Source: Microbacterium sp. Root61
GTDB lineage: Bacteria; Actinomycetota; Actinomycetes; Actinomycetales; Microbacteriaceae
Length of the DNA: 64,000 nt
Direction of reading: 5' to 3'
Assembly: GCF_001427525.1 (NCBI RefSeq)
Contig: NZ_LMGU01000001.1
Location: 1,149,788 to 1,213,787 of the forward strand
Under the pieces are notes generated by a model. That model ran no database searches. It saw only the letters and a list, made by a program, of their open reading frames with translations, and was not told the DNA's origin. The translations under genes were made by a program, and so were the position numbers. Position 1 is the first letter of the stretch. Each line of letters begins with the position of its first letter. Shown in pieces: positions 30,191-39,395 of this stretch.

Positions 30191-30463
30191 CTACTTCTTG
30201 TCGAACGCGAACGCCTTCAGCAGTTCGTCGACGGCCTGTTCGCGGTCGTTGCCGCCCTGCTCGAACATGTGCGTGACATGCGTGCGCAGGTGGTTCTCCA
30301 GCAGCAGTCGGTTGAGGGATTCGAGCGCCTTCTCGATCGCCCGGGACTGACCGATGATGTCCATGCAGTAGTCCTCGTTCTCGATCATCTTCGCCAGCCC
30401 CCGCATCTGCCCCTCGAGGATGCTGGTGCGGTGCAGCGCGCGCTTCTTGATGTCTTCGATCAC
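30191..30463 (-). CDS. CsoR/RcnR-family metal-sensitive repressor
   Basis: 90 residues, all-helical DUF156. The metal ligands at the CsoR positions are C33 (DYCMDI), H58 and H62 (NHLRTHVTH), so the second Cys of copper-sensing CsoR is replaced by His, as in the Ni/Co sensor RcnR. No metal transporter adjoins it, so its target is elsewhere or only itself. It is convergent with the acyl-CoA dehydrogenase, 4 bp apart. Confidence 0.85.
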   Translation of the reverse strand: MIEDIKKRALHRTSILEGQMRGLAKMIENEDYCMDIIGQSRAIEKALESLNRLLLENHLRTHVTHMFEQGGNDREQAVDELLKAFAFDKK

Positions 30464-30514
30464 GCGGCAAGGTTACCGCCCGTAGCCGGGGATGCGCCGT
30501 GCGAGGATGGCGGA

Positions 30515-31786
30515 ATGGCGCGCACCCCGACGGCATTGCTGAGTCCGGCCGACCAGGAGCGCCGCCGTGCCCTCCAGTTGATGAAGGGCGTGGCGCTCGG
30601 CGCCCTGCTGTTCATGGCCGTCGTGTTCGTCGTCGCGTTCGCCTGGCAGGAGTCCGTCCCCGCCCTCGCCTACGTGCGCGCCGCCGCCGAGGGCGGCATG
30701 GTGGGCGCCCTGGCGGACTGGTTCGCCGTCACCGCGCTGTTCCGGCATCCGTTGGGCATCCCGATCCCGCACACCGCGATCATCCCGACTCGCAAGGACG
30801 AGATCGGCCGCACGCTCGGCGAGTTCGTCGAGACCAACTTCCTCGAAGGCTCCGTGGTGCGAGCGAAGCTCGAGGGGACGCCGATCGCGGCGCGGCTCGG
30901 CGAGTGGCTGAGCGTGCCGGTGCATGCCGAGCGGGTGGGCGCCGAGGCATCCACCATGATCGCCGGCGTTCTGACCGCCCTGAGCGACGACGACGTGCAG
31001 GAGATCATCGAGGACCTCGCCCGCGAGCACCTCATCGCTCCGGAGTGGGGGCCGCCGCTGGGCGGCTGGCTGCAACGCGTGATCGCCGCCGGTGCCCACC
31101 ACGGCGCGGTCGACCTCGCCGCCGACAACATCGCCACCTGGCTGGGCAACAACCGCGTGGCGTTCGACGGTCTCGTCTCCCGCCGTCTGCCGTCGTGGGT
31201 GCCCTCGATCGCGCAGCGGCTCGTGGACGACACGGCCTACAGCGAGGCCGTCAAGTTCGTCGCCGCGGTGCGCGCCGATCCGCGGCATCCCGCCCGGCGG
31301 GCCATCGACGGGTACCTGGCGCGCCTGGCCGACGGGCTGCAGCACGACCCGGCGACGATCGGTCGTCTGGAGGACGCCAAGATCGGCGTGTTCGACAGTC
31401 CGCGCGTGCGCGAGCTCGCGGCATCCGCCTGGAACACCGCCAAGTCCGGACTGCTGACCTCGCTCGCCGACCCGCAGAGCTCCCTGCGCGTGCGCATCGG
31501 ACAGGCGCTCATCGAGATCGGCGAACGACTGACGACGGATGCCGCGCTGCAGCATCGCGTCGATGAATGGGTGACGCAGGCCGCGGTCTTCCTGGTCGAC
31601 CGCTACCGGCACGACATCGCCTCGATCATCACCGACACGGTCGAACGCTGGGACCCCGCCGAGACGACGGAGAAGATCGAGCTCATGGTCGGCCGCGACC
31701 TGCAGTACATCCGGTTGAACGGCACGATCGTCGGTGCGCTGGCCGGGGTCGCGATCTTCTCGATCGCTCACGCGCTGATCCCCTGA
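30515..31786 (+). CDS. DUF445 membrane-anchored protein
   Basis: 423 residues from the ATG at 30515. A membrane helix near 25-47 precedes the family hallmark EGGMVGALADWFAVTALFRH (about 60-80) and LGIPIPHTAIIP. A long soluble helical domain follows, and a C-terminal hydrophobic stretch (VGALAGVAIFSIAHALI) ends it. The function of DUF445 is unknown. Confidence 0.82.
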   Translation: MARTPTALLSPADQERRRALQLMKGVALGALLFMAVVFVVAFAWQESVPALAYVRAAAEGGMVGALADWFAVTALFRHPLGIPIPHTAIIPTRKDEIGRTLGEFVETNFLEGSVVRAKLEGTPIAARLGEWLSVPVHAERVGAEASTMIAGVLTALSDDDVQEIIEDLAREHLIAPEWGPPLGGWLQRVIAAGAHHGAVDLAADNIATWLGNNRVAFDGLVSRRLPSWVPSIAQRLVDDTAYSEAVKFVAAVRADPRHPARRAIDGYLARLADGLQHDPATIGRLEDAKIGVFDSPRVRELAASAWNTAKSGLLTSLADPQSSLRVRIGQALIEIGERLTTDAALQHRVDEWVTQAAVFLVDRYRHDIASIITDTVERWDPAETTEKIELMVGRDLQYIRLNGTIVGALAGVAIFSIAHALIP

Positions 31787-31803
31787 GCGGCTAGCCTGAG
31801 GGC

Positions 31804-32151
31804 GTGGCCGAGACTGCCGACGAGCTTCTCTTCAGCTACGGGACGCTTCAGCTCCCCGCAGTGCAACTCGACACGTTCGGGCGCCTCCTGACCGGGGACG
31901 ACGACGTGCTGACCGGGTACACCGTCGACTACGTCGACATAGCGGACCCACGGGTCGTGGGGGTGTCCGGACTCGGCACGCACGCGATCCTGCGCCGCAC
32001 CGGCAACCGGCTCGACAAGGTCATGGGCAAGGTGCTTCGGGTCAGCGTCGACGAGCTCGAAGCCGCCGACGAATACGAGGTCGAGGCCTACCGCCGCGTC
32101 GCCGTCGTACTGGCCACCGGACGGAGCGCGTGGGCCTACGTCGCACGGTGA
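31804..32151 (+). CDS. Gamma-glutamylcyclotransferase-like (AIG2-type) protein
   Basis: 115 residues from a GTG. LFSYGTLQLPAVQ is the conserved YGTL nucleotide-fold loop of the family. VSVDELEAADEYEVEAYRRV holds the conserved acidic position before the final strand. The reaction (cyclisation of gamma-glutamyl amines) is by family; the substrate is unknown. Confidence 0.8.
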   Translation: MAETADELLFSYGTLQLPAVQLDTFGRLLTGDDDVLTGYTVDYVDIADPRVVGVSGLGTHAILRRTGNRLDKVMGKVLRVSVDELEAADEYEVEAYRRVAVVLATGRSAWAYVAR

Positions 32152-32237
32152 CGTCGAGCGACTAGCGTCTACGTTGTGATGCTTCTCGGTGTCGGCCACA
32201 GAGCCGGATATCTCCTCACCAGCCAAGCGGTGCCCGC

Positions 32238-32708
32238 GTGATCCGGCTCGCGCTGGTGCGGCATGCGAAGTCCGATTGGGGCGACCCGCAGCTGCCCGAT
32301 CATGACCGCCCGCTCAACGACCGCGGTGAGCGCGACGCCCCGCACATGGCCGGGGTGTTCCTCGACCACGGCTTCCGCCCCGACGTGATCATCTCCAGCA
32401 CGGCGCTCCGTGCACGCACCACGGCCGAGGCGTTCGCAGCCGAGCTGCGCCTGGCCATCGACCTCGACCCGCTGCTGTACGGCGCCTCCGCCCGGACGCT
32501 GCTCGAGCGGGCCGCCGCCAGCGGCGCGCACAGCGTCGTGCTCGTCGCGCACGACCCCGGCCTGACCGAGCTCGCCGAGACGCTCTCCGGCGGCCGCATC
32601 ACCCACATGCCGACGTGCGCGGTCGCGACCTTCCGCTGGGACGAGGACGACTGGGCCGTGATCGACGCCATCGAGCCGGCCGAGTGGACCTTCCACTCGC
32701 CGCACTGA
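32238..32708 (+). CDS. SixA-like histidine phosphatase
   Basis: 156 residues from a GTG. The catalytic RHG-type motif is LVRHAKSDW at residues 6-14. RPLNDRGERDA and VLVAHDPGLTELAE carry the other active-site residues, including the second His. The length matches SixA-type phosphohistidine phosphatases. The target protein is not evident. Confidence 0.88.
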   Translation: MIRLALVRHAKSDWGDPQLPDHDRPLNDRGERDAPHMAGVFLDHGFRPDVIISSTALRARTTAEAFAAELRLAIDLDPLLYGASARTLLERAAASGAHSVVLVAHDPGLTELAETLSGGRITHMPTCAVATFRWDEDDWAVIDAIEPAEWTFHSPH

Positions 32709-32717
32709 CCGCGCGCG

Positions 32718-34004
32718 TCAGACCGGGACGCCGTCCTTGAAGGTCGTCGCCATGAGCGGCACACCGGGACGATAGGCGAGGTGGGTGCGCGTCGGCGCAT
32801 CCAGCAGCACGAGATCGGCCCGCATTCCCGGGGCGATCGCCCCGATGTCCGTGCGCCGCAGGGCCCGGGCCCCGCCCGCGGTGGCCGCCCAGACCGCCTC
32901 GGCCGTCGTCATGCCCATCTCGCGTACGGCGAGGGCGATCATCAACGGCATGGAGCTGGTGAAGCTCGACCCCGGGTTGCAGTCGCTCGCCAGCGCGACA
33001 GTGACCCCGGCGTCGATGAGCCGACGCGCATCGGGGTACGGCTGGCGGGTGGAGAACTCCACGCCGGGCAGCAGCGTCGCCACGGTGTCGCTCGCGGCCA
33101 GGGCCGCGACATCCGCGTCGTCGAGGTACGTGCAGTGGTCGACGGAGGCGGCGCCCATCGCCACCGCGACCCGCACCCCTTCGCCGAACCCCAGCTGATT
33201 GCCGTGCACCCGCGGCTCGAGCCCGTGCACCACGCCGGCGGCCACGATGCGGCGCGCCTCGTCCGGCGTGAACGCCCCACGCTCGCAGAACACGTCGATC
33301 CAGCGGCTGTGCGGGGCGCAGGCCGCCAGCATCGGGCCGCACACGAGGTCGACGTACTCGTCGCGACGGTCGGCGTACTCGGCCGGTACGACGTGCGCAC
33401 CGAGGAATGTGACCTCCGGAGTGACCTCGGCCGCGAGGCGCGCGAGGCGCTCCTCGTCCTCGACGGTGAGTCCGTAGCCAGTCTTGATCTCGAACGTGGT
33501 GGTGCCCTGCGCGTGCAGCTCGGCCACGAATCCGCGCAGGCGTCGGCGCAGTTCGTCGTCGCTCGCTGCACGGGTGGCCGCGACGGTCCGGCGTATGCCG
33601 CCGGCCGCATACGGCACGCCGGTCATCCGCGCCTCGAACTCGTCGGCCCGATCCCCGCCGAACACGAGGTGCGTGTGGCTGTCGACGAACCCCGGGATGA
33701 CGGCCCGGCCCCGGGCATCCACAATCTCGATCTCGCCGGTCTCGGCGGCCTCGTGCCCGCCGGCCTCCGCGGCCTCGGTCTGCGGGGTTTGGGGCGCGAT
33801 CCGTCCGTTGGGGCGTGATCGGTGCGCCCCAACGGACGATGAGCGCCCCAAACCCTGCGATTCGGCCTCGGCTGCCGGGCCCACCCAGGCGATGCGCGAG
33901 CCCTCGACCAGCACGGCGGCATCGTGGAGGGTCCCGAACCGGTCGCCGTCGACCGCGACGTTCGTGGTCAGCTCACCGATGTTCGTGATCAGCGTGGTGC
34001 TCAC
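32718..34004 (-). CDS. hutI: Imidazolonepropionase HutI with an in-frame palindromic-element insert
   Basis: 428 residues from a GTG overlapping the hutU stop (GTGA). Metal ligands are visible in [12 protein letters not shown] (HxH), [24 protein letters not shown] and [10 protein letters not shown]. It opens the imidazolone ring in histidine catabolism. Between the small N-terminal beta domain and [12 protein letters not shown] lies an extra, low-complexity segment of about 40 residues. Residues 51-72 of it ([16 protein letters not shown] is part) are encoded by a family-1 palindromic element (33788-33852). The frame is kept, so the protein is probably active with a surface loop. Confidence 0.93.
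   Translation of the reverse strand: MSTTLITNIGELTTNVAVDGDRFGTLHDAAVLVEGSRIAWVGPAAEAESQGLGRSSSVGAHRSRPNGRIAPQTPQTEAAEAGGHEAAETGEIEIVDARGRAVIPGFVDSHTHLVFGGDRADEFEARMTGVPYAAGGIRRTVAATRAASDDELRRRLRGFVAELHAQGTTTFEIKTGYGLTVEDEERLARLAAEVTPEVTFLGAHVVPAEYADRRDEYVDLVCGPMLAACAPHSRWIDVFCERGAFTPDEARRIVAAGVVHGLEPRVHGNQLGFGEGVRVAVAMGAASVDHCTYLDDADVAALAASDTVATLLPGVEFSTRQPYPDARRLIDAGVTVALASDCNPGSSFTSSMPLMIALAVREMGMTTAEAVWAATAGGARALRRTDIGAIAPGMRADLVLLDAPTRTHLAYRPGVPLMATTFKDGVPV
33788..33852. repeat. Palindromic element family 1, copy C, inside hutI
   Basis: 65 bp, with TTGGGGCG at element positions 2-9 and 21-28 and CGCCCCAA at 38-45 and 57-64, exactly symmetric. The outer arms extend to about 33782-33858 with few mismatches. 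The flanks carry similar CGGCCTCGG..CTGC stretches (33770-33783, 33863-33875), which may be a target duplication or simply Ala/Glu-rich coding. Confidence 0.85.
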
Positions 34005-35680
34005 AGCATCGGCACCTTCAGGCCGCGCTCGCGCGCGATCTCCTTGGCGCGGTCGTACCCGGCGTCGACGTGCCGCATGACGCCCGAACCCGGGTCGTTC
34101 ACGAGCACGCGCGCGATCTTCTCGGCCGCGAGGGCGGAGCCGTCGGCGACCGTCACCTGCCCGGCGTGGATGCTGCGGCCGATGCCGACGCCGCCGCCAT
34201 GGTGGATCGACACCCACGATGCACCGCTCGAGGTGTTCAGGAGGGCGTTGAGCAGCGGCCAGTCCGCGATCGCGTCGGATCCGTCTGCCATCGCCTCGGT
34301 CTCGCGGTACGGCGAGGCCACCGAACCCGAGTCGAGGTGGTCGCGCCCGATGACGATCGGCGCGGAGAGCTCGCCGGAGGCCACCATCTCGTTGAACTTG
34401 AGGCCGGCGAGGTGGCGCTCCTGGTACCCGAGCCAGCAGATGCGGGCCGGAAGTCCCTCGAAGTGCACCTTCTCGCTCGCCTGCTCGATCCAGCGGCGCA
34501 GCCCCTCATCGTGCGGGAAGAGCTCGAGCACGGCCTGGTCGGTCTTGCGGATGTCCTCGGGGTCGCCGGACAGCGCCACCCAGCGGAACGGTCCGCGTCC
34601 CTCGGCGAACTGCGGGCGGATGTACGCCGGCACGAACCCGGGGAACTCGAATGCCCGCGCGAAGCCGCCCAGCTGGGCCTCGGCGCGGATCGAGTTGCCG
34701 TAGTCGAAGACCTCGGCGCCGGCATCCTGGAATCCGACCATCGCCGCGACCTGCGCCGCCATCGAGGCGCGCGCCTTCTCGGTGAAGCCTGCGGGATCGC
34801 GCTCCGCCTCGGCCCGCCAGTCCTCGAACGCGACGTCGACCGGCAGATAGGCCAGCGGGTCGTGCGCGCTCGTCTGGTCGGTGACGACGTCGATCGGGAT
34901 GCCGCGGCGCAGCAGTTCGGGGAACACCAGCGCCGCGTTGCCGAGCACGCCGACGCTCAGCGCCCGCCCCTCGGTGCGCGCCGCGACGGCCCGCTCGATC
35001 GCGACATCGAGGTCGGTCGTGTACTCGTCGAGGTAGCCGTGCTCGACACGGCGGGCGAGGCGCGACTCGTCGGCGTCGACGATGAGCACCGCTCCCCCGT
35101 TCATCGTGACCGCCAGCGGCTGCGCTCCGCCCATGCCGCCGCAGCCGCCGGTGAGGGTCAGCGTTCCGGTGAGGCTCGCCGTGGCTGCATCCCGTCCCTG
35201 CTTCTCGGCGAGGGACCGCGCGACCGCTGCGAACGTCTCGTACGTGCCCTGCAGGATGCCCTGCGTCCCGATGTAGATCCAGGATCCGGCCGTCATCTGG
35301 CCGTACATCGTGAGGCCGAGTTCTTCGAGTCGGCGGAACTCGGGCCACGTCGCCCAGTCGCCCACGAGGTTGGAGTTGGCGATGAGCACGCGCGGTGCCC
35401 ACTCGTGCGTGCGGAAGACGCCGACCGGCTTGCCCGACTGCACGAGCAGCGTCTCGTCGGGTTCGAGCTCGTCGAGGGTGCGGACGATCGCGTCGAACGC
35501 CTCCCAGCTGCGGGCGGCCTTGCCGGTGCCGCCGTAGACGACGAGGTCTTCGGGGTGCTCGGCGACCTCGGGGTCGAGGTTGTTCATCAGCATGCGCTTG
35601 GCTGCTTCGGCGCCCCAGCTCTTCGCGGTGCGCTCGGCTCCGCGGGCGGCGTGGATGACGCGGGAGGATGTCGTGGTCAT
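34001..35680 (-). CDS. hutU: Urocanate hydratase HutU
   Basis: 559 residues from the ATG at 35678-35680, the standard length for the family. The NAD+-binding glycine cluster is [16 protein letters not shown], and the catalytic-Cys region is [18 protein letters not shown]. It converts urocanate to imidazolone propionate, the second step of histidine degradation. It overlaps hutH and hutI by 4 bp each, so all three are translationally coupled. Confidence 0.97.
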   Translation of the reverse strand: MTTTSSRVIHAARGAERTAKSWGAEAAKRMLMNNLDPEVAEHPEDLVVYGGTGKAARSWEAFDAIVRTLDELEPDETLLVQSGKPVGVFRTHEWAPRVLIANSNLVGDWATWPEFRRLEELGLTMYGQMTAGSWIYIGTQGILQGTYETFAAVARSLAEKQGRDAATASLTGTLTLTGGCGGMGGAQPLAVTMNGGAVLIVDADESRLARRVEHGYLDEYTTDLDVAIERAVAARTEGRALSVGVLGNAALVFPELLRRGIPIDVVTDQTSAHDPLAYLPVDVAFEDWRAEAERDPAGFTEKARASMAAQVAAMVGFQDAGAEVFDYGNSIRAEAQLGGFARAFEFPGFVPAYIRPQFAEGRGPFRWVALSGDPEDIRKTDQAVLELFPHDEGLRRWIEQASEKVHFEGLPARICWLGYQERHLAGLKFNEMVASGELSAPIVIGRDHLDSGSVASPYRETEAMADGSDAIADWPLLNALLNTSSGASWVSIHHGGGVGIGRSIHAGQVTVADGSALAAEKIARVLVNDPGSGVMRHVDAGYDRAKEIARERGLKVPML

Positions 35681-37245
35681 GCGTTGTCCTTCGTGACGGC
35701 CGCCGAGGCGGCGGAGGCGATGGCGCCGGACGCGACGAGCGCGGTCACGGCCTCGATCTCGGGTGAGAGGAAGCGGTCGGGGCCGGGGCCGCCGGCGACG
35801 GTGCGCACGAGGTCGTGCACGGCGCCGGTGGCGGGGCCCGCCTGCAGGGGTGCACGCAGGTCGATCGCGCGCGCCCCGGTGAGCACCTCGATCGCGAGCA
35901 CGCGACCGAGGCCGTCGATGGAGCGGCGCAGCTTGCGAGCGGCCGCCCACCCCATCGAGACGTGGTCCTCCTGCATCGCGCTGGAGGGGATGGAGTCCAC
36001 GGATGCCGGGACCGCGAGTCGCTTGAGCTCCGAGACGATCCCGGCCGCGGCGTACTGCGCGATCATCAGCCCCGAATCGACACCGACCTCGTGGGCGAGG
36101 AACGGCGGCAGCCCGTGGCTGCGGGCCGGGTCGAGCGCGCGGTCGGTGCGGCGTTCCGAGATCGAGGCGACGTCGGCCACGGCGATGGCGAGGAAGTCGA
36201 GCACGTACGCGATCGGCGCCCCGTGGAAGTTTCCGTTGGATTCGACCCGGCCGTCGTCGGTGATGACCGGGTTGTCCACGGCCGCCGCGAGCTCGCGCGA
36301 GGCGATCAGCAGCGCGTGATCGAGCGTGTCGCGCGCGGCGCCGTGCACCTGCGGGGCGCAGCGCAGCGAGTACGCGTCCTGCACGCGTGTGCACTCGGGG
36401 CCCTTGTGGCTCGCGACCATCGGCGAGTCGCCGAGGAAGGCGCGCAGGTTCGCGGCGGACGCGGCCTGGCCGGTCTGCGGGCGCAGCGCCATGAGGTCCG
36501 CTGCGAAGACCGCGTCGGTGCCCAGCTGGCTCTCGATCGACATCGCCGCTGCGACATCCGCGGTCTGCAGCAACACCGACAGGTCGTACGCGGCGAGCAG
36601 CAGCATCCCGAGCATCCCGTCGGTGCCGTTGATCAGCGCGAGACCTTCCTTCTCGCGCAGCACGAGCGGCGCGATTCCAGCGGCGGCAAGGGCTTCGGAT
36701 GCCGCGACGACGTCCCCGTCCGCGACACGCACGTCGCCTTCGCCCATCGCGGCCAGGGCCACGTGCGAGAGTGGCGCGAGGTCGCCCGAGCACCCGAGCG
36801 AGCCGAACTCGCGCACGATCGGGGTGATGCCGGCGTTCAGCATCGCGGCGTACGTCTCGACGACGACCGGGCGGACGCCGGTGTGTCCGGTGGCGAGCGT
36901 CTGCAGGCGCAGCAGCTGCAGCGCGCGCACCACCTCGCGTTCGACCTCGGGTCCGGTGCCGGCCGCGTGCGAGCGGATGAGGCTCTCCTGCAGCTGCATC
37001 CGGCGCTCGGGGGCGATGAAGGTCGTGGCGAGCGCGCCGAAGCCCGTCGAGATTCCGTAGTGCGGCTCGGGGTCATCTGCGAGGGCGTCGACGAGGGCAC
37101 GGGCCTCGGCGATGCGGGTGAGACCGGCGGGATCGATCCGGACGCGCGCGCCGTAGCGGGCGACGGCGACCACGTCGTCGGGCCGCAGGGGCGTGCCTCC
37201 CACGACGACATCCGTGAGCTGATGGGTGACGGCGGGCGCATTCAT
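35677..37245 (-). CDS. hutH: Histidine ammonia-lyase HutH
   Basis: 522 residues from the ATG at 37243-37245. The MIO prosthetic group forms from the C-S-G tripeptide in [19 protein letters not shown]; a Cys-Ser-Gly version is usual in actinobacterial HutH, where others have Ala-Ser-Gly. [15 protein letters not shown] is the N-terminal active-site loop. It deaminates histidine to urocanate. It is first in the hutHUI operon, divergent from the IclR gene. No hutF or hutG is in the window. Confidence 0.97.
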   Translation of the reverse strand: MNAPAVTHQLTDVVVGGTPLRPDDVVAVARYGARVRIDPAGLTRIAEARALVDALADDPEPHYGISTGFGALATTFIAPERRMQLQESLIRSHAAGTGPEVEREVVRALQLLRLQTLATGHTGVRPVVVETYAAMLNAGITPIVREFGSLGCSGDLAPLSHVALAAMGEGDVRVADGDVVAASEALAAAGIAPLVLREKEGLALINGTDGMLGMLLLAAYDLSVLLQTADVAAAMSIESQLGTDAVFAADLMALRPQTGQAASAANLRAFLGDSPMVASHKGPECTRVQDAYSLRCAPQVHGAARDTLDHALLIASRELAAAVDNPVITDDGRVESNGNFHGAPIAYVLDFLAIAVADVASISERRTDRALDPARSHGLPPFLAHEVGVDSGLMIAQYAAAGIVSELKRLAVPASVDSIPSSAMQEDHVSMGWAAARKLRRSIDGLGRVLAIEVLTGARAIDLRAPLQAGPATGAVHDLVRTVAGGPGPDRFLSPEIEAVTALVASGAIASAASAAVTKDNA

Positions 37246-37288
37246 GGCTCGATTCCACACCGAACCGTTCGCGTGCGACAGCGCGCCG

Positions 37289-37312
37289 TGACATCCTGTG
37301 TCTGTGATGTCA
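37289..37312. promoter_or_regulatory. Palindrome over the IclR start, candidate operator of hut control
   Basis: TGACATC-N10-GATGTCA is a perfect 7-bp dyad covering both possible start codons of the IclR gene (GTG 37298, ATG 37307) and lying about 45 bp upstream of hutH. It could allow one repressor to shut both directions. Binding is inferred. Confidence 0.55.
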
Positions 37313-38077
37313 GACAGTCGCCCTCAGGTGCCCGCCGCCGATCAGACGCTGCGCATCCTCTCCCACCTCGCCCGTCAGCCCGGTCCGGTCTCCGCGCAGA
37401 CGCTCGCGACGACGCTGGAGATCCCCCGCTCCAGCGTCTACCACCTGCTGGACGCTCTGCAGCAGCACGGGTTCGTGGTCCATCTGGCTGCCGAACGGCG
37501 GTGGGGCCTCGGCACGGCGGCATTCGAGCTGGCCGGCGGCTTCGCCCGCCAGCAGCCCCTCGCGCGGCTCGGTCGGCCCCTCGCCGGCGCCCTCACGGAC
37601 CGCATCGGCGAGAGCACTCACCTCGCGGTCATGACCGGGCGCGACGTGCTCTACATCGTCGAGGAGCGCGCTGCCCGCCGACCCGCACTCGTCACGGACG
37701 TCGGCGTGCGACTTCCCGCACACCTCACCGCCACCGGCCGCGCCATGCTGGCGGCCCTCTCACGCGAGCAGGTGCGCGCACTGTATCCGGATGCCTCGTC
37801 CTTCGCCGACCGGACGGGCCGGGGCCCGCAGAACCCGCGTGAGCTGCGGGACGAGCTGCGTCGCGTGCGCACCGACGGGTACGCGGTCGAGGACGGCGAG
37901 GTGAGTCTCGGGCTGCGCTCGGTCGCCGTCGCAGTGCTGGATCACGCCGGATGGCCCGCTGCCGCGTTCGCCGTGACCTTCCCGGACGACCGCGCGCTCG
38001 ACCTGGACGCGCTCGTCACCGACGTGTCACGCACCGCTCGCGAGCTCGGCCGCCGGATCGGCGGGGTTCGCGCGTAG
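37298..38077 (+). CDS. IclR family transcriptional regulator (likely Hut regulator)
   Basis: 259 residues from GTG 37298, or 256 from ATG 37307. The helix-turn-helix lies in SAQTLATTLEIPRSSVYHLL (about 33-52), and the effector domain has GESTHLAVMTGRDVLYIVEE and VGVRLPAHLTATGRAMLA, as in IclR proteins. It is divergent from hutH by 52 bp and most likely controls hutHUI in response to histidine or urocanate. Confidence 0.9.
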   Translation: MSVMSDSRPQVPAADQTLRILSHLARQPGPVSAQTLATTLEIPRSSVYHLLDALQQHGFVVHLAAERRWGLGTAAFELAGGFARQQPLARLGRPLAGALTDRIGESTHLAVMTGRDVLYIVEERAARRPALVTDVGVRLPAHLTATGRAMLAALSREQVRALYPDASSFADRTGRGPQNPRELRDELRRVRTDGYAVEDGEVSLGLRSVAVAVLDHAGWPAAAFAVTFPDDRALDLDALVTDVSRTARELGRRIGGVRA

Positions 38078-38113
38078 ACCCGGAGCCGCCTCAGCGCACG
38101 ACGGTTCGACCGA

Positions 38114-38225
38114 CCCGCCTCGCCTCGCAGCGCCTATCCTCGCAACGCAACGCAACGCCGGGCCTCGCCTCGCCTCGCGACTCCTCGCAACGCAACGCCG
38201 GCCTTCGCCTCGCCTCGCCTCGCCG
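38114..38225. repeat. Low-complexity CCTCG/CGCAA tandem tract after the IclR gene
   Basis: About 110 bp built from runs of CCTCG pentamers alternating with CGCAACGCAACGCCGG, roughly two and a half units of about 50 bp. It shows no coding character. It leads directly into a family-2 palindrome. Confidence 0.75.
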
Positions 38226-38236
38226 GCAGCCACAAG

Positions 38237-38303
38237 GTCGGAGATCCGCACCATGTCGGATCGCCACTCCGCACTCGCGTCCGACGAAGTGGCTATCTCC
38301 GAC
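38237..38303. repeat. Palindromic element family 2, copy D
   Basis: 67 bp, with the word GTCGGA at element positions 1-6 and 19-24 and TCCGAC at 44-49 and 62-67. The left arm is the most diverged of the four family-2 copies, but the four words and their spacing are intact. It sits between the IclR gene and the convergent deacylase gene. Confidence 0.85.
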
Positions 38304-38354
38304 GAAACGCACCGTAGTCGTGACAAGCGCGGTCGCATCGGCCGCGCCCCGTCG

Positions 38355-38831
38355 TCAGTCGACCTGGGCGACGGTCCCGCCGGTGAGGCGCACGAGCTCG
38401 TCGTAGGTGAGCGGGAACACCGTGTGCGGTGTGCCTCCCGCGGCCCACAGCTCCGGGAAGGCGGCGAGCGCCTCGTCGATCACGGTCGGCAGCGGCGACG
38501 GATGCCCCGTGGGAGCGACTCCGCCGATGGCCTGGCCCGTGGCATCCCGCACCTGCTCCGGGGTGGCGCGCGCGATCTTCCCGCGGCCGAGGCGCTCGGC
38601 CAGCGCCGCGGTGTCGACGCGATGGGCGCCGCTCGTCATGACCAGCAGCGGCTCGTCGTCCGACCAGAACACGAGGCTGTTCGCGATCGCGCCGACCTCG
38701 ACTCCGAGCGCCGCAGCGGCCAGGGGCGCGGTGGACGCGGCATCCGGAAGCACGACGATCGCGCCCTCGATCCCCGCGGAGCGGAGGGCGTCATGGACGA
38801 TGCGGCTGCGAGTGGGCAGGTGTTCGGTCAC
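38355..38831 (-). CDS. YbaK/ProX-type aminoacyl-tRNA deacylase
   Basis: 158 residues. AIANSLVFWSDDEPLLVMTS and the conserved Lys region GRGKIARATPEQVRDATGQA, then GGVAPTGHP, are the YbaK/EbsC fold signature. These enzymes hydrolyse mischarged tRNA (for example Cys-tRNA-Pro or Ala-tRNA-Pro) in trans. Exact specificity is unknown. Confidence 0.88.
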   Translation of the reverse strand: MTEHLPTRSRIVHDALRSAGIEGAIVVLPDAASTAPLAAAALGVEVGAIANSLVFWSDDEPLLVMTSGAHRVDTAALAERLGRGKIARATPEQVRDATGQAIGGVAPTGHPSPLPTVIDEALAAFPELWAAGGTPHTVFPLTYDELVRLTGGTVAQVD

Positions 38832-38858
38832 GAGCCCAGGATAGAGGCGATTCCGGCG

Positions 38859-39239
38859 TCAGGTCCGCTGGCTCAGCGCGAGGATGTTGCCCTCGCTGTC
38901 GGTGAACCACGACGCGCGCTCACCGGCCAGTTCCGCGACACCGTCGACGGTCGTCAGCCCGGGGAAGTCGTACTCCATGAAGGAGACGCCCTTCTCGCGC
39001 AGCGACGCCATGGCTCCCGCCAGGTCGTCGGTCTCCAGCGCGAAGACGGTGTTCTGGGCCGTCCCGGCGTAGCCGGAGCGATAGACCATCAGCGGAACCC
39101 CGCCGAGTTTGTAATAGACCGCCTCCGCGTCGTCCTGCACCTCATCCGGCGTCAGCCCCAGGACGCCTTCGTAGAACGATCGAGCACGGGCAAGATCTGA
39201 CGCCGCGATCACGGCGGCGCCTCGTGCATTCTCGAACAT
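38859..39239 (-). CDS. VOC family protein
   Basis: 126 residues in the paired beta-alpha-beta-beta-beta pattern: AVIAASDLARARSFYEGVLG and ASWFTDSEGNILALSQ, the latter with the C-terminal metal-ligand Glu position. It is 27 bp upstream of the deacylase gene on the same strand. The substrate is unknown. Confidence 0.83.
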   Translation of the reverse strand: MFENARGAAVIAASDLARARSFYEGVLGLTPDEVQDDAEAVYYKLGGVPLMVYRSGYAGTAQNTVFALETDDLAGAMASLREKGVSFMEYDFPGLTTVDGVAELAGERASWFTDSEGNILALSQRT

Positions 39240-39314
39240 TTCGCCCTCATCTCAGGGAAGGACCTCTCCCCCTGGCGCACACGGTACGCCGCCGCGGAGC
39301 AGTCCGACAGCGGG

Positions 39315-39395
39315 TCAGCCGCAGGCGAGCGGGTCGGCCGCGAGCGAGGTCCGCCTCGGCCGCAGGCGAGGTCCATCTCAGCCGCGGGCGAGCAC
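39315..39395. repeat. 22-bp tandem repeat made from the methyltransferase 3' end
   Basis: Four TC(A/G)GCCGC(A/G)(A/G)GCGAG units begin at 39315, 39334, 39356 and 39378. The last contains the methyltransferase stop codon and its final residues, so the others look like tandem copies of the gene end. Confidence 0.65.

Noticed and set aside
34005..34217. N-terminal extension of HutI by 71 codons
   Set aside because: The extension overlaps hutU out of frame and is Arg-rich; the GTG at 34002-34004 overlapping the hutU stop gives the normal HutI N-terminus.
35681..36793. Upstream extension of HutU in the same frame
   Set aside because: It lies antiphase within hutH, is Arg-rich and unlike urocanate hydratase; the ATG at 35678-35680 gives the standard length.
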